A stretch of 64,000 nucleotides of DNA from positions 248,001-312,000 of the forward strand of contig NZ_LMLZ01000022.1 of the NCBI RefSeq assembly GCF_001422735.1, read 5' to 3'. The notes under the pieces were generated by a model that had not been told where the DNA came from, ran no database searches, and saw nothing but the letters and a program-made list of their open reading frames with translations. Origin of the DNA: Acidovorax sp. Leaf78. GTDB taxonomy: Bacteria; Pseudomonadota; Gammaproteobacteria; Burkholderiales; Burkholderiaceae_C. The position numbers and the translations under genes are program-made. Every line of letters starts with the position of its first letter. Position 1 is the first letter of the stretch. Below are positions 1-12,616 of this stretch, piece by piece.

Positions 1-1
1 G

Positions 2-1765
<1,764 letters not shown>

Positions 1766-2313
1766 GTGGGGCAGCGGGGCTTGCGGAAGAAGCGGCACCG
1801 GAGACCTGCAAGCGCGGTAGCGCGGCGACCGCCAGCGGGCGCGTGGTGCGGCGGGCCGGGGCGTACTCGGATGCGCTTGCAAATAGCTACTGTTTTGATA
1901 GCTGGTTAGGGCTTATCCAACGATGGGCCTACAACTCGGCATTCTGAACCACCGTGTTGTCGCTCCGTGCACCATCCGGCCGAGTACCGACTTTTCGGTT
2001 CGTCTGCTCAACTGAGCGCCTGGGCCACCCTGCCTGCCTGCTCAGGACATCGCCTGCCGCGTCCAGCAACTGGGCAGCCGCGCAGAGATCCCGCAGCGGG
2101 CGCTGACTCGCCGCTAGATCAATGCCTTTTTACCTCTACAGCTTCTGTTTGAGATTCGCGACTTCTATGGTGTCTCTGCCGTAGTTCGAACGTGGGCACT
2201 GTATTGCACACTGCGCTGAACCAGGGTGGTGGGGTTACCGGTCTTCTGGTCAATGATGGGTTCATGTATAGGACAGGCCAATCGTTAATGGCAGATAAAT
2301 AACCACTCCCTAG
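1766..2313. other. Intergenic stretch without a supportable gene
   Basis: These 548 bases follow the sigma-54 regulator. They contain one copy of the dispersed Comamonadaceae repeat (1883-1935). The first part is GC-rich like the chromosome, and base composition falls from about 2110 onward towards the lower-GC patch. Short open frames exist on the plus strand, but none has a ribosome-binding site or a recognisable protein family. The stretch could be the eroded end of a former gene; I cannot name one. Confidence 0.5.
1883..1935 (+). repeat. Dispersed Comamonadaceae intergenic repeat, copy 1
   Basis: The core reads GATAGCTGGTTAGGGCTTAT followed by CCAACGATGGGCCTA. It aligns with the copies at 40764-40828, 43482-43540 (inverted) and 51967-52025. 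The shared pattern is an AGCTGCTAGCGCTT-like arm, a short centre, then a GG(A/T)GGCC-like arm and a TTTGGC tail. From memory this element is common between genes in Acidovorax-type genomes; a function is not established. Confidence 0.6.
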
Positions 2314-2709
2314 TTACTCACCCTTTGGACAAGTCGGCATTGTGGATGTGGAGTTGCACTCAGGAGGGATGTTGTGAAAAACGGCATCCTGACCTGCCCA
2401 TACCTTGCCTAAAGCGTGCGGCTCGTCGATAAGCCACATAATCTCTGCGCCCCCTTCGAGATCCACCACTGGGCTCTCACCCAACAAAGATTTTGGCTCA
2501 ACCCGGTAAAGCCGAACAAAGGCCGGATCCCGGAAGTTAATATGAACCATACGCTGCCATAGTGATGGGCGATGAAATTCCAACTCATAAACTCGATGAG
2601 GACTATAATGGACCGATTGAAATTGCGACCGCGCAAAGTAACAACCCATCAAAATTGCAAAGGTCGCAAAAAAGATCCAAAAAACTTTTTGTTTTTTTAA
2701 ATATCTCAA
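2314..2709 (-). CDS. Small membrane-anchored hypothetical protein
   Basis: The 131-residue product starts with a basic stretch (MRYLKKQK) and a single hydrophobic segment (about 9-25, WIFFATFAILMGCYF). This is a signal anchor, or a poor lipobox ending in ILMGC. The rest would lie in the periplasm and is rich in aromatic residues. I do not recognise a named domain. It lies 37 bases downstream of the DUF6402 gene on the same strand and shares its lower GC content, so the two were probably acquired together; small anchored proteins of this kind often accompany DUF6402 genes. A partner or immunity-like role is only a guess. Confidence 0.6.
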   Translation of the reverse strand: MRYLKKQKVFWIFFATFAILMGCYFARSQFQSVHYSPHRVYELEFHRPSLWQRMVHINFRDPAFVRLYRVEPKSLLGESPVVDLEGGAEIMWLIDEPHALGKVWAGQDAVFHNIPPECNSTSTMPTCPKGE

Positions 2710-2746
2710 ACAATCCTTAGTTTAATATTTTTAAATTAAAAAATAG

Positions 2747-3630
2747 TCACCATGAATATTTTATGGTTTGGGGCAAGCGTACCCTATGCAAGTCAGAAAC
2801 CACCACAAAATCCCCTCCCCGACCATGCTGTTCGCGCCATAACCTGAAGTGCTTGTTATGGACCAAGTAGGTACGCCCTCGCACTTCCTCAATATCCGTA
2901 GAATTGACAAATCTCGGCGTCGTAAAAACATCTAGAGTAAACCGAGGAGTCCGTTCTACGCCTTTAAAACCCCAAAAACCAAGTGGCTGAGACAGGAATA
3001 AATCATCATTAAAATCATATGCATCTTTTAGATAAAATCCGAGCTCATCTATTTCAATGGAAAATTTTGTACTACTATCAGATGTGACAATGCCTGAGAC
3101 CGCTACCTTCAGCGTAGATTGTCCCATTGCGGCATAAAAGTCATCCATAGGATCACTAAGTGCCCCTATCGGCTCTTTATTAACCTGGCAAATATTGTCG
3201 ATTTCTTTGACCGACTAAGATTCCCAAAGCGCCAGCAAGATTGTGATTTTCCAAAACCCTGCCTACTAATTCGCCCATGAAGCAACTCTAAACCGGCCTT
3301 ACTCGACCAATTAGTTTGTAAATTACGCAAAGCGGTTTGCACCCTTGCAAATCCAAGCGCCCATTTCATCTTAATCAGCTTTTCGTCTAGCCTCTCTTCA
3401 TGCAGTTGGTGCAACAGATAGGGAGGTTCCGTACTTCGTTTCATCTCCAGACTCATTTCGAACTTTGAACTTCTGAACCAGCGGTCCATCATTGCTGCCG
3501 CCACTGGCCAGCCCATTCGCGAGCGCATAACGTCCGGGATATCACTGAGTTCAAAGAGTGGCACAGAAGGCAATCTTTGCTCTAGTTGTGTTCGCAGTTT
3601 GGCCACATCTGTTTTAACAATTTCACTCAC
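2747..3630 (-). pseudogene. DUF6402 family gene interrupted by a frameshift
   Basis: Two minus-strand reading frames together rebuild one protein. The first (3630 down to 3166, 154 residues) carries the N-terminal family signature IPDVMRSRMGWPVAAAMMDR and KWALGFARVQTALRNLQ, ending WRFGNLSRS. The second frame (down to 2747) continues naturally as KEIDNICQVNKEPIGALSDP, through LGFWGFKGVERTPRF, and ends with GGDFVVVSDLHRVRLP. The switch must fall near 3205-3216, where the minus strand reads AGTCGGTCAAAGAAATCG; loss of one copy of a tandem CGGT-like unit would explain it. No ribosomal slippery heptamer is present. DUF6402 proteins are of unknown function and occur in type VI secretion and polymorphic-toxin neighbourhoods in betaproteobacteria. 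A sequencing error cannot be excluded. Confidence 0.78.
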
Positions 3631-3736
3631 GAAAACATTCCCAGTGTAATAAACAATATGGGGAGCGATTGTTAAAGCATTTGCAGAATAATTCCGTTTC
3701 CAAAGGTGTTTGTTGTTACTCGGCGTAATTTCGAGG

Positions 3737-6823
<3,087 letters not shown>

Positions 6824-6952
6824 GGCACTCCTACCTGCGCGGGGGAGTCTTGAGATTGAGAAGGACGTAGCCTCCACCGCATCGACGCGTGTATCAACGC
6901 GATCCATCGGTGCATGGGCCGGACGAGAAAAGTAACACCTGTCATTTTTTTC

Positions 6953-6981
6953 TTGTGCGTGCAAGTGGATTCGCACATATT
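6953..6981 (+). promoter_or_regulatory. Candidate sigma-70 promoter for the cysC operon
   Basis: TTGTGC (6953-6958) and CATATT (6976-6981) are separated by exactly 17 bases, about 60 bases before the cysC ATG. The spacer holds a small inverted repeat (GTGCG...CGCAC) that could be an operator. The site lies in the relatively AT-rich gap between the divergent uvrA and cysC. It is inferred from matching alone. Confidence 0.4.
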
Positions 6982-7040
6982 CACGCACAAAACCCGCCTG
7001 CACCCTTGTTTGCAAGCCCCGCAATACCTGTCCAGCTTTC

Positions 7041-7718
7041 ATGCCCCTCCAAGATTTTTGCAGTCAGTCCGCAGTAGCACCTCAGTCCTTCACCGTCCAG
7101 CGTGAAGATCGCGAGCGGTTGGCCGGGCATGGCGGGCGCGTGATCTGGTTCACGGGGCTGTCAGGGGCTGGCAAATCCACTCTGGCCAATGCGCTGGACG
7201 TGGAACTGCACCGAACGGGGAAGCGCACTTACGTCCTCGATGGCGACAACATCCGGCGCGGCCTGTGCAAGGACCTGGGGTTTTCAGATGCGGACCGCGT
7301 GGAAAACATGCGCAGGGTGGCCGAGGTGGCGCGCCTCTTCGTCGACGCTGGCGTGGTGGTGCTGGTGGCTTTCATATCCCCGTTCCGCGCCGAGCGCCAG
7401 GCTGCACGCGAGCTGTTTGCCGATGGTGATTTTCTCGAAATCTTTGTGGATGTGCCCCTGGCCGTGGCAGAGCAACGTGATACCAAAGGCCTGTATCAGA
7501 AGGCGCGCAGCGGCCAGCTGTCCCACCTGACCGGCATCGATTCGCCCTACGAGGCCCCTACCGCGCCAAACTTGGTGCTGCGCACCGACCTGCTGTCGAT
7601 CCCGGCGTGTGTGGCCCGCATGCTGGAGCTTCTGGAGGCCCGTCCGGCCCACCACTTTTCAGCGCCAAGCGGGTTGGAGCCTGTGCCGCGGAACGCTGAC
7701 CGGGTACCTCTGCCATGA
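7041..7718 (+). CDS. cysC: Adenylylsulfate (APS) kinase
   Basis: CysC phosphorylates adenosine 5'-phosphosulfate at the 3' position to give PAPS, the universal sulfuryl donor. The 225-residue protein has the P-loop GLSGAGKST (39-47), the APS-contacting DGDNIRRGL (about 67-75), FISPFRAER (about 111-119) and the lid region [10 protein letters not shown]. The usual Cys-Glu before RDxKG is Glu-Gln here (AEQRDTKG), a mild change. The C-terminal 25 residues are a Pro-rich tail. There is no cysD, cysN or other assimilation gene beside it. Instead it overlaps by 4 bases (ATGA) a dioxygenase gene and heads an operon with two sulfotransferases. Its local job is therefore probably PAPS supply for sulfation rather than for reduction to sulfide. 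Confidence 0.94.
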   Translation: MPLQDFCSQSAVAPQSFTVQREDRERLAGHGGRVIWFTGLSGAGKSTLANALDVELHRTGKRTYVLDGDNIRRGLCKDLGFSDADRVENMRRVAEVARLFVDAGVVVLVAFISPFRAERQAARELFADGDFLEIFVDVPLAVAEQRDTKGLYQKARSGQLSHLTGIDSPYEAPTAPNLVLRTDLLSIPACVARMLELLEARPAHHFSAPSGLEPVPRNADRVPLP

Positions 7719-8353
7719 CCATGCCGCGGGATGTTGCGAGCCTTCCCACCGACGAGCCCATGGTGCGTGGGCCGCTGTTTTCGCGCCTGGATATTCCGGT
7801 GCCGCTCGCCACGGTGCGGGCGGAGGTGTCACAGCTGATGGCGCGCGCCTGGTTGCCCCATGTCAACCGCGGTGACTACGACGGTGGGTGGGATGTGATG
7901 CCGCTGCGCTGCCAAAAGCAGCACGTCGACGCGCACCCGATCCTGCAGGGATTTTCCTTGGCCTCTGCGACCGACCTTTGGGACGATCTGCCAGCGCTGC
8001 AGCCGTGCACCGCCATTCGACAGCTGCTGGGCACCATCCGGTGCCCGCTCAAGTCCGTGCGGCTGATGCGGCTGCATGCGGGCGCCAGCATCCGGCCCCA
8101 CCGGGACCACGGCCTTCACCTGGGCTGCGGCGAGGCCCGCCTGCACGTCCCCGTGTGGACGAACCCTGACGTGCACTTCATCGTCGCGGGCCACGAAATG
8201 CCCATGCACGAAGGCGAGATCTGGTACTTCAATGCCGATGAAGAGCACGAGGTCGTCAACAACAGCCGGGCCACGCGCACCCACCTGGTGATGGACTGCG
8301 TGGTCACACCGTGGCTGTTGGAGCGCATTCAGGAGGGCGCGCTCTGTGCATGA
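7715..8353 (+). CDS. Aspartyl/asparaginyl beta-hydroxylase-like Fe(II)/2-oxoglutarate dioxygenase
   Basis: This 212-residue protein belongs to the Asp_Arg_Hydrox cupin family, which hydroxylates Asp/Asn side chains or related substrates with Fe(II), oxygen and 2-oxoglutarate. The metal triad appears as HRD at about 129-131 and a distal His in EEHEVVNNS (about 178). A downstream basic [10 protein letters not shown] strand is where 2-oxoglutarate normally binds. The core [14 protein letters not shown] and [17 protein letters not shown] are typical of the family. There is no signal peptide, so it acts in the cytoplasm. Its ATG overlaps the cysC stop, and its own stop overlaps the next start, which fixes both boundaries and implies translational coupling. 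Substrate is unknown; the collar proteins encoded downstream are the obvious candidates. Confidence 0.85.
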   Translation: MTMPRDVASLPTDEPMVRGPLFSRLDIPVPLATVRAEVSQLMARAWLPHVNRGDYDGGWDVMPLRCQKQHVDAHPILQGFSLASATDLWDDLPALQPCTAIRQLLGTIRCPLKSVRLMRLHAGASIRPHRDHGLHLGCGEARLHVPVWTNPDVHFIVAGHEMPMHEGEIWYFNADEEHEVVNNSRATRTHLVMDCVVTPWLLERIQEGALCA

Positions 8354-9515
8354 ACTACGGCCGGCTTATCACGCCTTGCTCTGCTCACAGGCAGAGCTGG
8401 CGTTGTGCCGCCAGGCGCACTCGGTGGCTGGCCTGCTGGACGCGCTGCGTGCGCTCTGGGGCGTGGCCGAACAAACCGACGCATGGCTTGTGCAGGCCCT
8501 CGATACGCTCAACCGCGAGGCTCTTCCCGACGAAGTGGTGGCCCAGATGGCAGGGCTCTGGCTGCCGCACCGTTACCACGCGCGCAGCGGACGCCTGCAC
8601 TGGTGCCTGCCCGACGGCCCGCCCACCGAACCTTTTCACGACGAGTACCTGAGCCGTTGCTGGCAACGCAGCGCGCTGGACCAGCTCGTCACGCCCCAGT
8701 CGTCTCTGCGCGCGTTGGCGGCCTGTGACGGGCGGGTGCCCAGGGCGCTGCCCGCGGGTTTCATTTTTCACCTGTCGCGGTGCGGCTCCACGCTGCTGTC
8801 GGGCTGCCTGTCGGAACTGGATGACGCGGTGGTGTTTTCAGAGTCTCCCGTGCTCACCGAGGTGCTGGTGGACCCCGCACTCAGTCCGCAGGACAGGCGG
8901 GCGCATCTCCAGTGCCTGATCGACCTGAAAGCGGGTCTGTTCCCCGGCCGCCGCATGGTCGTCAAATGGAATGCATGGGACATCTTTCAGTGGGATCTGC
9001 TGCGTGGCCTGTACCCCGCCGTCCCGGCAGTCGCGCTGGTGCGAGACCCTGTGGAGATCCTGGCATCCCACCACGCGCTGGCGGGTCGGCACATGTCGGG
9101 CGACCCCTCGCTGGCCTGGGTTGACCGGGTGTTCTCTACGTCCAAAGCAGCCTCGGTGCTGGAGCATCGCATAGGCGTGCTCGAAGGGATGATGCAGGCC
9201 ATGGGGGCCCTCGAAGGGTCGCCCGCTCTGGCCCGCATCGACTACGCGCAGTTGGACGGCCAGACCATCCGGCAGGTGGCTTCCCTGTTCGGCCTGCGAT
9301 GCGGTGCAGAGGACTGGTCGCGGATGGAGCAGCGGATGCAGAGCAACGCCAAGTTACCGGGCACCCGCTTTGCGCCTGACCGTGCCCGCAAGGCGGCGGT
9401 CTTCAGTGCGGACGAGAGCCTGAGCATTCGGCAGCGGCTGTCTGGATTGCACCGGTCGCTGGTGCCGCAGCCAGAGCAGCGCGCGCCGCAGCGGGAGGTG
9501 GCACATGCCTTGTGA
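8346..9515 (+). CDS. Sulfotransferase family protein with N-terminal extension
   Basis: The sulfotransferase core begins at about residue 140. HLSRCGSTLLSGCL (142-155) is the 5'-phosphosulfate-binding loop, and LVRDPVEILASHH (about 231-243) is the 3'-phosphate-binding strand and helix. Before it lie about 135 residues, helical at first, then with LWLPHRYHARSGRLHW and PFHDEYLSRCW, that I cannot assign and that are not part of a normal sulfotransferase. The start is a GTG at 8346 overlapping the previous stop by 8 bases. The family moves a sulfuryl group from PAPS to a hydroxyl or amine, and the co-transcribed APS kinase supplies exactly that donor. The acceptor could be a protein, a peptide or a glycan. 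Fold assignment is good; substrate unknown. Confidence 0.82.
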   Translation: MHELRPAYHALLCSQAELALCRQAHSVAGLLDALRALWGVAEQTDAWLVQALDTLNREALPDEVVAQMAGLWLPHRYHARSGRLHWCLPDGPPTEPFHDEYLSRCWQRSALDQLVTPQSSLRALAACDGRVPRALPAGFIFHLSRCGSTLLSGCLSELDDAVVFSESPVLTEVLVDPALSPQDRRAHLQCLIDLKAGLFPGRRMVVKWNAWDIFQWDLLRGLYPAVPAVALVRDPVEILASHHALAGRHMSGDPSLAWVDRVFSTSKAASVLEHRIGVLEGMMQAMGALEGSPALARIDYAQLDGQTIRQVASLFGLRCGAEDWSRMEQRMQSNAKLPGTRFAPDRARKAAVFSADESLSIRQRLSGLHRSLVPQPEQRAPQREVAHAL

Positions 9516-10062
9516 CATCGACAGCGAGGCGCCCGTGCGCACCCGCCTGAGCCATCCGGACGATGCTGCCTTTCTGTTCGCGCTCTTCGCCGCGAACTGC
9601 ACGCACCTTCATGCGCTGGGCCTGCCCACCGCAGCCCTGGATGCGATGCTTGCACAGCAATACGCCTTTCGGCAGGCCGACTACCGCCGCCGCTTCCCTT
9701 CCGCCCAGACGCTCATCGCACTGGCCGACGAGACGCCTGTCGCCCAGATGATCGTCCACGACGACGGCACCGCCCTCCACATCGTCGACGTCGCGGTGGT
9801 GCCGCCTCTGCACGGGCGAGGGTATGGCGCGGCCATGGTCCGGCAAGTTCAAGCCCAGGCACACAGGGATCGTCGTCAATCGGTCACGTTGGCTGTGGAC
9901 CCTCAAAACCAACGGGCGCTGCGCCTGTACCTGGCGCTGGGTTTCGAGACCGTGGAAACGCACCCGGTTCAATGGCGCATGGCTTGGCACCCCGGCATGT
10001 CTTCTGCGGACAGACCAGCGAGCGCGGGCCCCCTGTCAATCTTCCCCACCACGAAAGGCTGA
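9505..10062 (+). CDS. GNAT family N-acetyltransferase
   Basis: The 185-residue product has the acetyl-CoA-binding motif A of GNAT enzymes, VVPPLHGRGYGAAMVRQVQA (about 98-117), followed by LAVDPQNQRALRLYLALGFE, the typical motif B. The N-terminal half has VRTRLSHPDDAAFLFALF, which resembles the alpha1-alpha2 entry of RimI-like enzymes. The ATG lies 11 bases inside the end of the sulfotransferase gene and the stop is only 4 bases before the first collar gene, so it belongs to the operon. It probably acetylates a side chain or N-terminus of a product of this locus, but GNAT enzymes are too diverse to say more. Confidence 0.85.
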   Translation: MPCDIDSEAPVRTRLSHPDDAAFLFALFAANCTHLHALGLPTAALDAMLAQQYAFRQADYRRRFPSAQTLIALADETPVAQMIVHDDGTALHIVDVAVVPPLHGRGYGAAMVRQVQAQAHRDRRQSVTLAVDPQNQRALRLYLALGFETVETHPVQWRMAWHPGMSSADRPASAGPLSIFPTTKG

Positions 10063-10066
10063 AACA

Positions 10067-10585
10067 ATGGCAAACCCTTACCTCGGCGAGATACGCCTGC
10101 TGCCCTATGCCTGGCCCCCCAAGGGCTGGATGCTGTGCCAGGGGCAGACGCTCGCCATCAACAGCAACCAGGCCTTGTTTTCCTTGCTGGGCATCACGTA
10201 CGGGGGCAACGGCAGCACCACTTTCCAGCTGCCGGATCTGCGCGGACGCTCGATCCGGCATGCCACGCCAGACGAGCCGCCCGGCACGGTGGGGGGACAG
10301 GAGTCAGTCACGCTGATGTCGGGCCAGATGCCTCAACACGGCCACAACTTGATGGCCAGCACGGGCAATGGCAACTCCGCCACCTTCGCTGACGCCGCCG
10401 TGGCCTGCGCAGTGGCAGGCGGCAACCCTGTCAACCTCTACGCGGATGCTGCAAGTCCTTTGCAGGCCCTTGCGCCCGACTCGGTGAGCGCGCAAGGCGC
10501 AAGCCAACCGCATGACAACTGTCAGCCCTCGCTGGTGATGAACTACTGTATCGCCATCTCAGGGATTTTCCCTTCCCGCAACTAA
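10067..10585 (+). CDS. Phage tail collar domain protein (MdpB-like), paralog 1
   Basis: The 172-residue protein begins MANPYLGEIRLLPYAWPPKG and continues WMLCQGQTL...LLGITYGGNGSTTFQLPDLRG, the signature of the tail collar domain found in T4 short tail fibres and in microcystin-dependent proteins of bacteria. The middle (about 95-150) is a variable Asn/Ala/Gly segment, and the chain ends NYCIAISGIFPSRN. No signal peptide or membrane segment is visible. It is the first of three tandem paralogs, 18 bases before the next; a GAAAGG ribosome site precedes the ATG. No other phage structural gene is nearby. It is more likely a domesticated bacterial fibre or surface protein than prophage debris. Confidence 0.88.
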   Translation: MANPYLGEIRLLPYAWPPKGWMLCQGQTLAINSNQALFSLLGITYGGNGSTTFQLPDLRGRSIRHATPDEPPGTVGGQESVTLMSGQMPQHGHNLMASTGNGNSATFADAAVACAVAGGNPVNLYADAASPLQALAPDSVSAQGASQPHDNCQPSLVMNYCIAISGIFPSRN

Positions 10586-10603
10586 CTCATCGAGAGACCG
10601 ATC

Positions 10604-11131
10604 ATGGATTCCTATGTCGGAGATATCCGTCTTTTTGCCGGAAACTACGCGCCCCGCGGCTGGCTGCTGTGCAACGGTGCCGTGCTCAACATCAGCGAGT
10701 ACGACACACTGTTCACGCTCATCGGCACGGCCTACGGAGGCGACGGGCAGAACACCTTTGCGCTGCCGGACCTGCGTGGCCGCGTGCCGGTGGGCCAGGG
10801 TACGGGACCCGGCCTGACCCCGCGGGTGCTGTCGCAGGTGTACGGCAGCGAGAGCGTCACGTTGTCCACGGCACAGCTGCCGCAGCACACTCACACGCTC
10901 AATGCCACTGCCGCGACCGCCACCAGCGCAAAACCGGAAGGCATGCTGCTCGCACAGACCGGCGCGGACAACCTCTACGGGCCCCTGCCCTCCAGCGGTC
11001 CACTGCCGGAAACCATGACGGCAAGTACCGTATCGGCCGCTGGCGGCAACCAGGCGCACGCCAACATCATGCCCACCATGGCCATGAACTACATCATTGC
11101 CTATGTGGGCATTTTCCCAAGCCGCAATTGA
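10604..11131 (+). CDS. Phage tail collar domain protein (MdpB-like), paralog 2
   Basis: This 175-residue paralog opens MDSYVGDIRLFAGNYAPRGW and has the collar block LIGTAYGGDGQNTFALPDLR followed by GRVPVGQGTGPGLTPR, closer to the MdpB consensus than paralog 1. QLPQHTHTLNAT is the conserved QxPxHxH region, where such proteins can hold a metal at the trimer axis. The variable insert follows, then NYIIAYVGIFPSRN at the C-terminus. The ATG is 18 bases after the previous stop and the next gene begins 14 bases on. Function as an oligomeric fibre tip is inferred from the family only. Confidence 0.9.
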   Translation: MDSYVGDIRLFAGNYAPRGWLLCNGAVLNISEYDTLFTLIGTAYGGDGQNTFALPDLRGRVPVGQGTGPGLTPRVLSQVYGSESVTLSTAQLPQHTHTLNATAATATSAKPEGMLLAQTGADNLYGPLPSSGPLPETMTASTVSAAGGNQAHANIMPTMAMNYIIAYVGIFPSRN

Positions 11132-11145
11132 ACTAGAAAGACCGT

Positions 11146-11682
11146 ATGGAACAGTTCATCGGAGAGATCAGGGCATTCCCTTACAGCTTCCCGCCCAAGG
11201 ATTGGGCCTATTGCAATGGTCAAGTCATGACCATCATGAGCAATACGGCCCTGTTCTCGATTTTGGGGGCGACTTATGGCGGAGATGGCAAAACCACGTT
11301 TGCTCTGCCCAATCTGCAAAGCCGCGTGGTGGTCGCGCCCGGCCAGGGCCCAGGCCTCAGCACGTGGGTGCTGGGTGAAATGCCAGGGACTGACAGCGTC
11401 ACGCTGATGCCGACCGAGATGCCTTTGCACAACCATCTCATCACAGGCATGAACAATCCAGGCACTGAGCCGGCGCCCAAAGGCGACGCTTACCTGAGCC
11501 GCGATGTGCGCGGAGGCACTGGTGTCATCCAGTACATGCAAACGGGTGCAGCGCCCTCCACGCCCATGTCCTCCAACAGTATCGCTGTCAACGGCGGGAC
11601 GCAGCCCCATGAGAATCGACAGCCCTTCCTGGTGCTGAGATATTGCATCGCGCTGCGGGGCGATTTCCCCGCCCGCAACTGA
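11146..11682 (+). CDS. Phage tail collar domain protein (MdpB-like), paralog 3
   Basis: The third tandem copy, 178 residues, begins MEQFIGEIRAFPYSFPPKDW and carries SILGATYGGDGKTTFALPNL plus VVVAPGQGPGLSTWVLG. Its metal-like region is EMPLHNHLITG. The end is RYCIALRGDFPARN, again the FP-x-RN terminus shared by all three. The variable segment differs in length and sequence from both neighbours. A 76-base gap separates it from the second sulfotransferase gene, the longest gap in the operon, in which a secondary promoter could sit. Three consecutive non-identical copies suggest a heteromeric fibre or alternative tips. Confidence 0.9.
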   Translation: MEQFIGEIRAFPYSFPPKDWAYCNGQVMTIMSNTALFSILGATYGGDGKTTFALPNLQSRVVVAPGQGPGLSTWVLGEMPGTDSVTLMPTEMPLHNHLITGMNNPGTEPAPKGDAYLSRDVRGGTGVIQYMQTGAAPSTPMSSNSIAVNGGTQPHENRQPFLVLRYCIALRGDFPARN

Positions 11683-11758
11683 CGCGGCCTCCCGTACACA
11701 GTACCAGTACGCCCTGTGCGCCCCGGCAACGGCCGGGTGCACCCGCCGCCACATTCAC

Positions 11759-12616
11759 ATGCCCCAGACCCTGCATTTCATTTCCGGCCTTCCCCGTTCG
11801 GGCTCCACCCTGCTCGCAGGCATCCTGCGCCAGAACCCGCGCTTTCACGCGGCCATGAGCAGCCCTGTGGCAGGCCTTGTCAACGGCGTGCTGGAGCAGA
11901 TGGGGGCAGGCAGCGAGTCCTACGCTTTTTTCGACGCGACCAAGCGAAAGGCCATCTGCCGCGCATTGATCGATGCCTATTACGCTGACAAGACCGAGCC
12001 CGTCATCTTTGACACCAACCGCCACTGGACGGCACGCATGCACCAGTTGGCCGAGCTGGTGGGCGGCTTCAAGATGGTCTGCTGCGTGCGCAACCCCGCC
12101 TGGGTGATGGACAGCTTCGAGGTCATCCACCGCAAGAACCCGTTCGACTACAGCCGCATGTACAACGCGGGGAGCCGGCACACGGTCTACTCGCGCTGCG
12201 AGGTCATGATGTCTGCGGGCGGCTCCGTGGGCAGCGCTTGGACCGCGCTCAAGGAGGCCTACTACGGCGAGTTCTCTGACCGGCTTTTGCTGGTGGATTA
12301 CGACCTCCTCACGCAGCACCCCCAGCGCACCCTGGAGCTGATCTACCGCTTCCTCGGCGAGGAGTCGTTCCAGCACGACTTCGACAACGTCGAGTATTCC
12401 GAGAACGAGTTCGACCAGCACCTCGGCGTCAAGGGCCTGCACGATGTGAAGAAGAAGGTCGCCTTCAAGCCGCGACGCAGCATCCTTCCCCCGGACCTGT
12501 TCGCCAAATACCAGGACATGGACTTCTGGCAGGACCAGACCGGTACCTCGGCCAGCATCGTCGCCCCCCGCCGGGCCAACGTTCCCAATACGCACACTAC
12601 CAAGGACACCCCATGA
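11759..12616 (+). CDS. Sulfotransferase
   Basis: The 285-residue enzyme starts directly with the 5'-phosphosulfate loop GLPRSGSTLLAG (9-20) and has the 3'-phosphate element CVRNPAWVMDSF near residue 110. VIFDTNRHWTARMHQLAELV and the later YDLLTQHPQRTLELIYRFLG are typical of the bacterial sulfotransferase family. It has none of the N-terminal extension seen in the first sulfotransferase of the operon, so the two are not recent duplicates. The ATG follows the CACATTCAC stretch and is the only start giving a full P-loop. Its stop overlaps the adhesin start as ATGA, which ties the adhesin to the operon. It transfers sulfuryl groups from PAPS; the acceptor is unknown. Confidence 0.9.
   Translation: MPQTLHFISGLPRSGSTLLAGILRQNPRFHAAMSSPVAGLVNGVLEQMGAGSESYAFFDATKRKAICRALIDAYYADKTEPVIFDTNRHWTARMHQLAELVGGFKMVCCVRNPAWVMDSFEVIHRKNPFDYSRMYNAGSRHTVYSRCEVMMSAGGSVGSAWTALKEAYYGEFSDRLLLVDYDLLTQHPQRTLELIYRFLGEESFQHDFDNVEYSENEFDQHLGVKGLHDVKKKVAFKPRRSILPPDLFAKYQDMDFWQDQTGTSASIVAPRRANVPNTHTTKDTP

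Noticed and set aside
3205..3216. Programmed ribosomal frameshift in the DUF6402 gene
   Set aside because: No X-XXY-YYZ heptamer, no downstream pseudoknot that I can see and no internal Shine-Dalgarno; mutation or sequencing error is simpler.
6824..7042. N-terminal extension of UvrA
   Set aside because: The frame is open but the residues do not resemble any UvrA start, and the segment would overlap the cysC promoter region.
10067..11682. Prophage tail genes
   Set aside because: No head, sheath, baseplate, integrase or lysis genes are near; the collar genes are embedded in an operon of bacterial modification enzymes.
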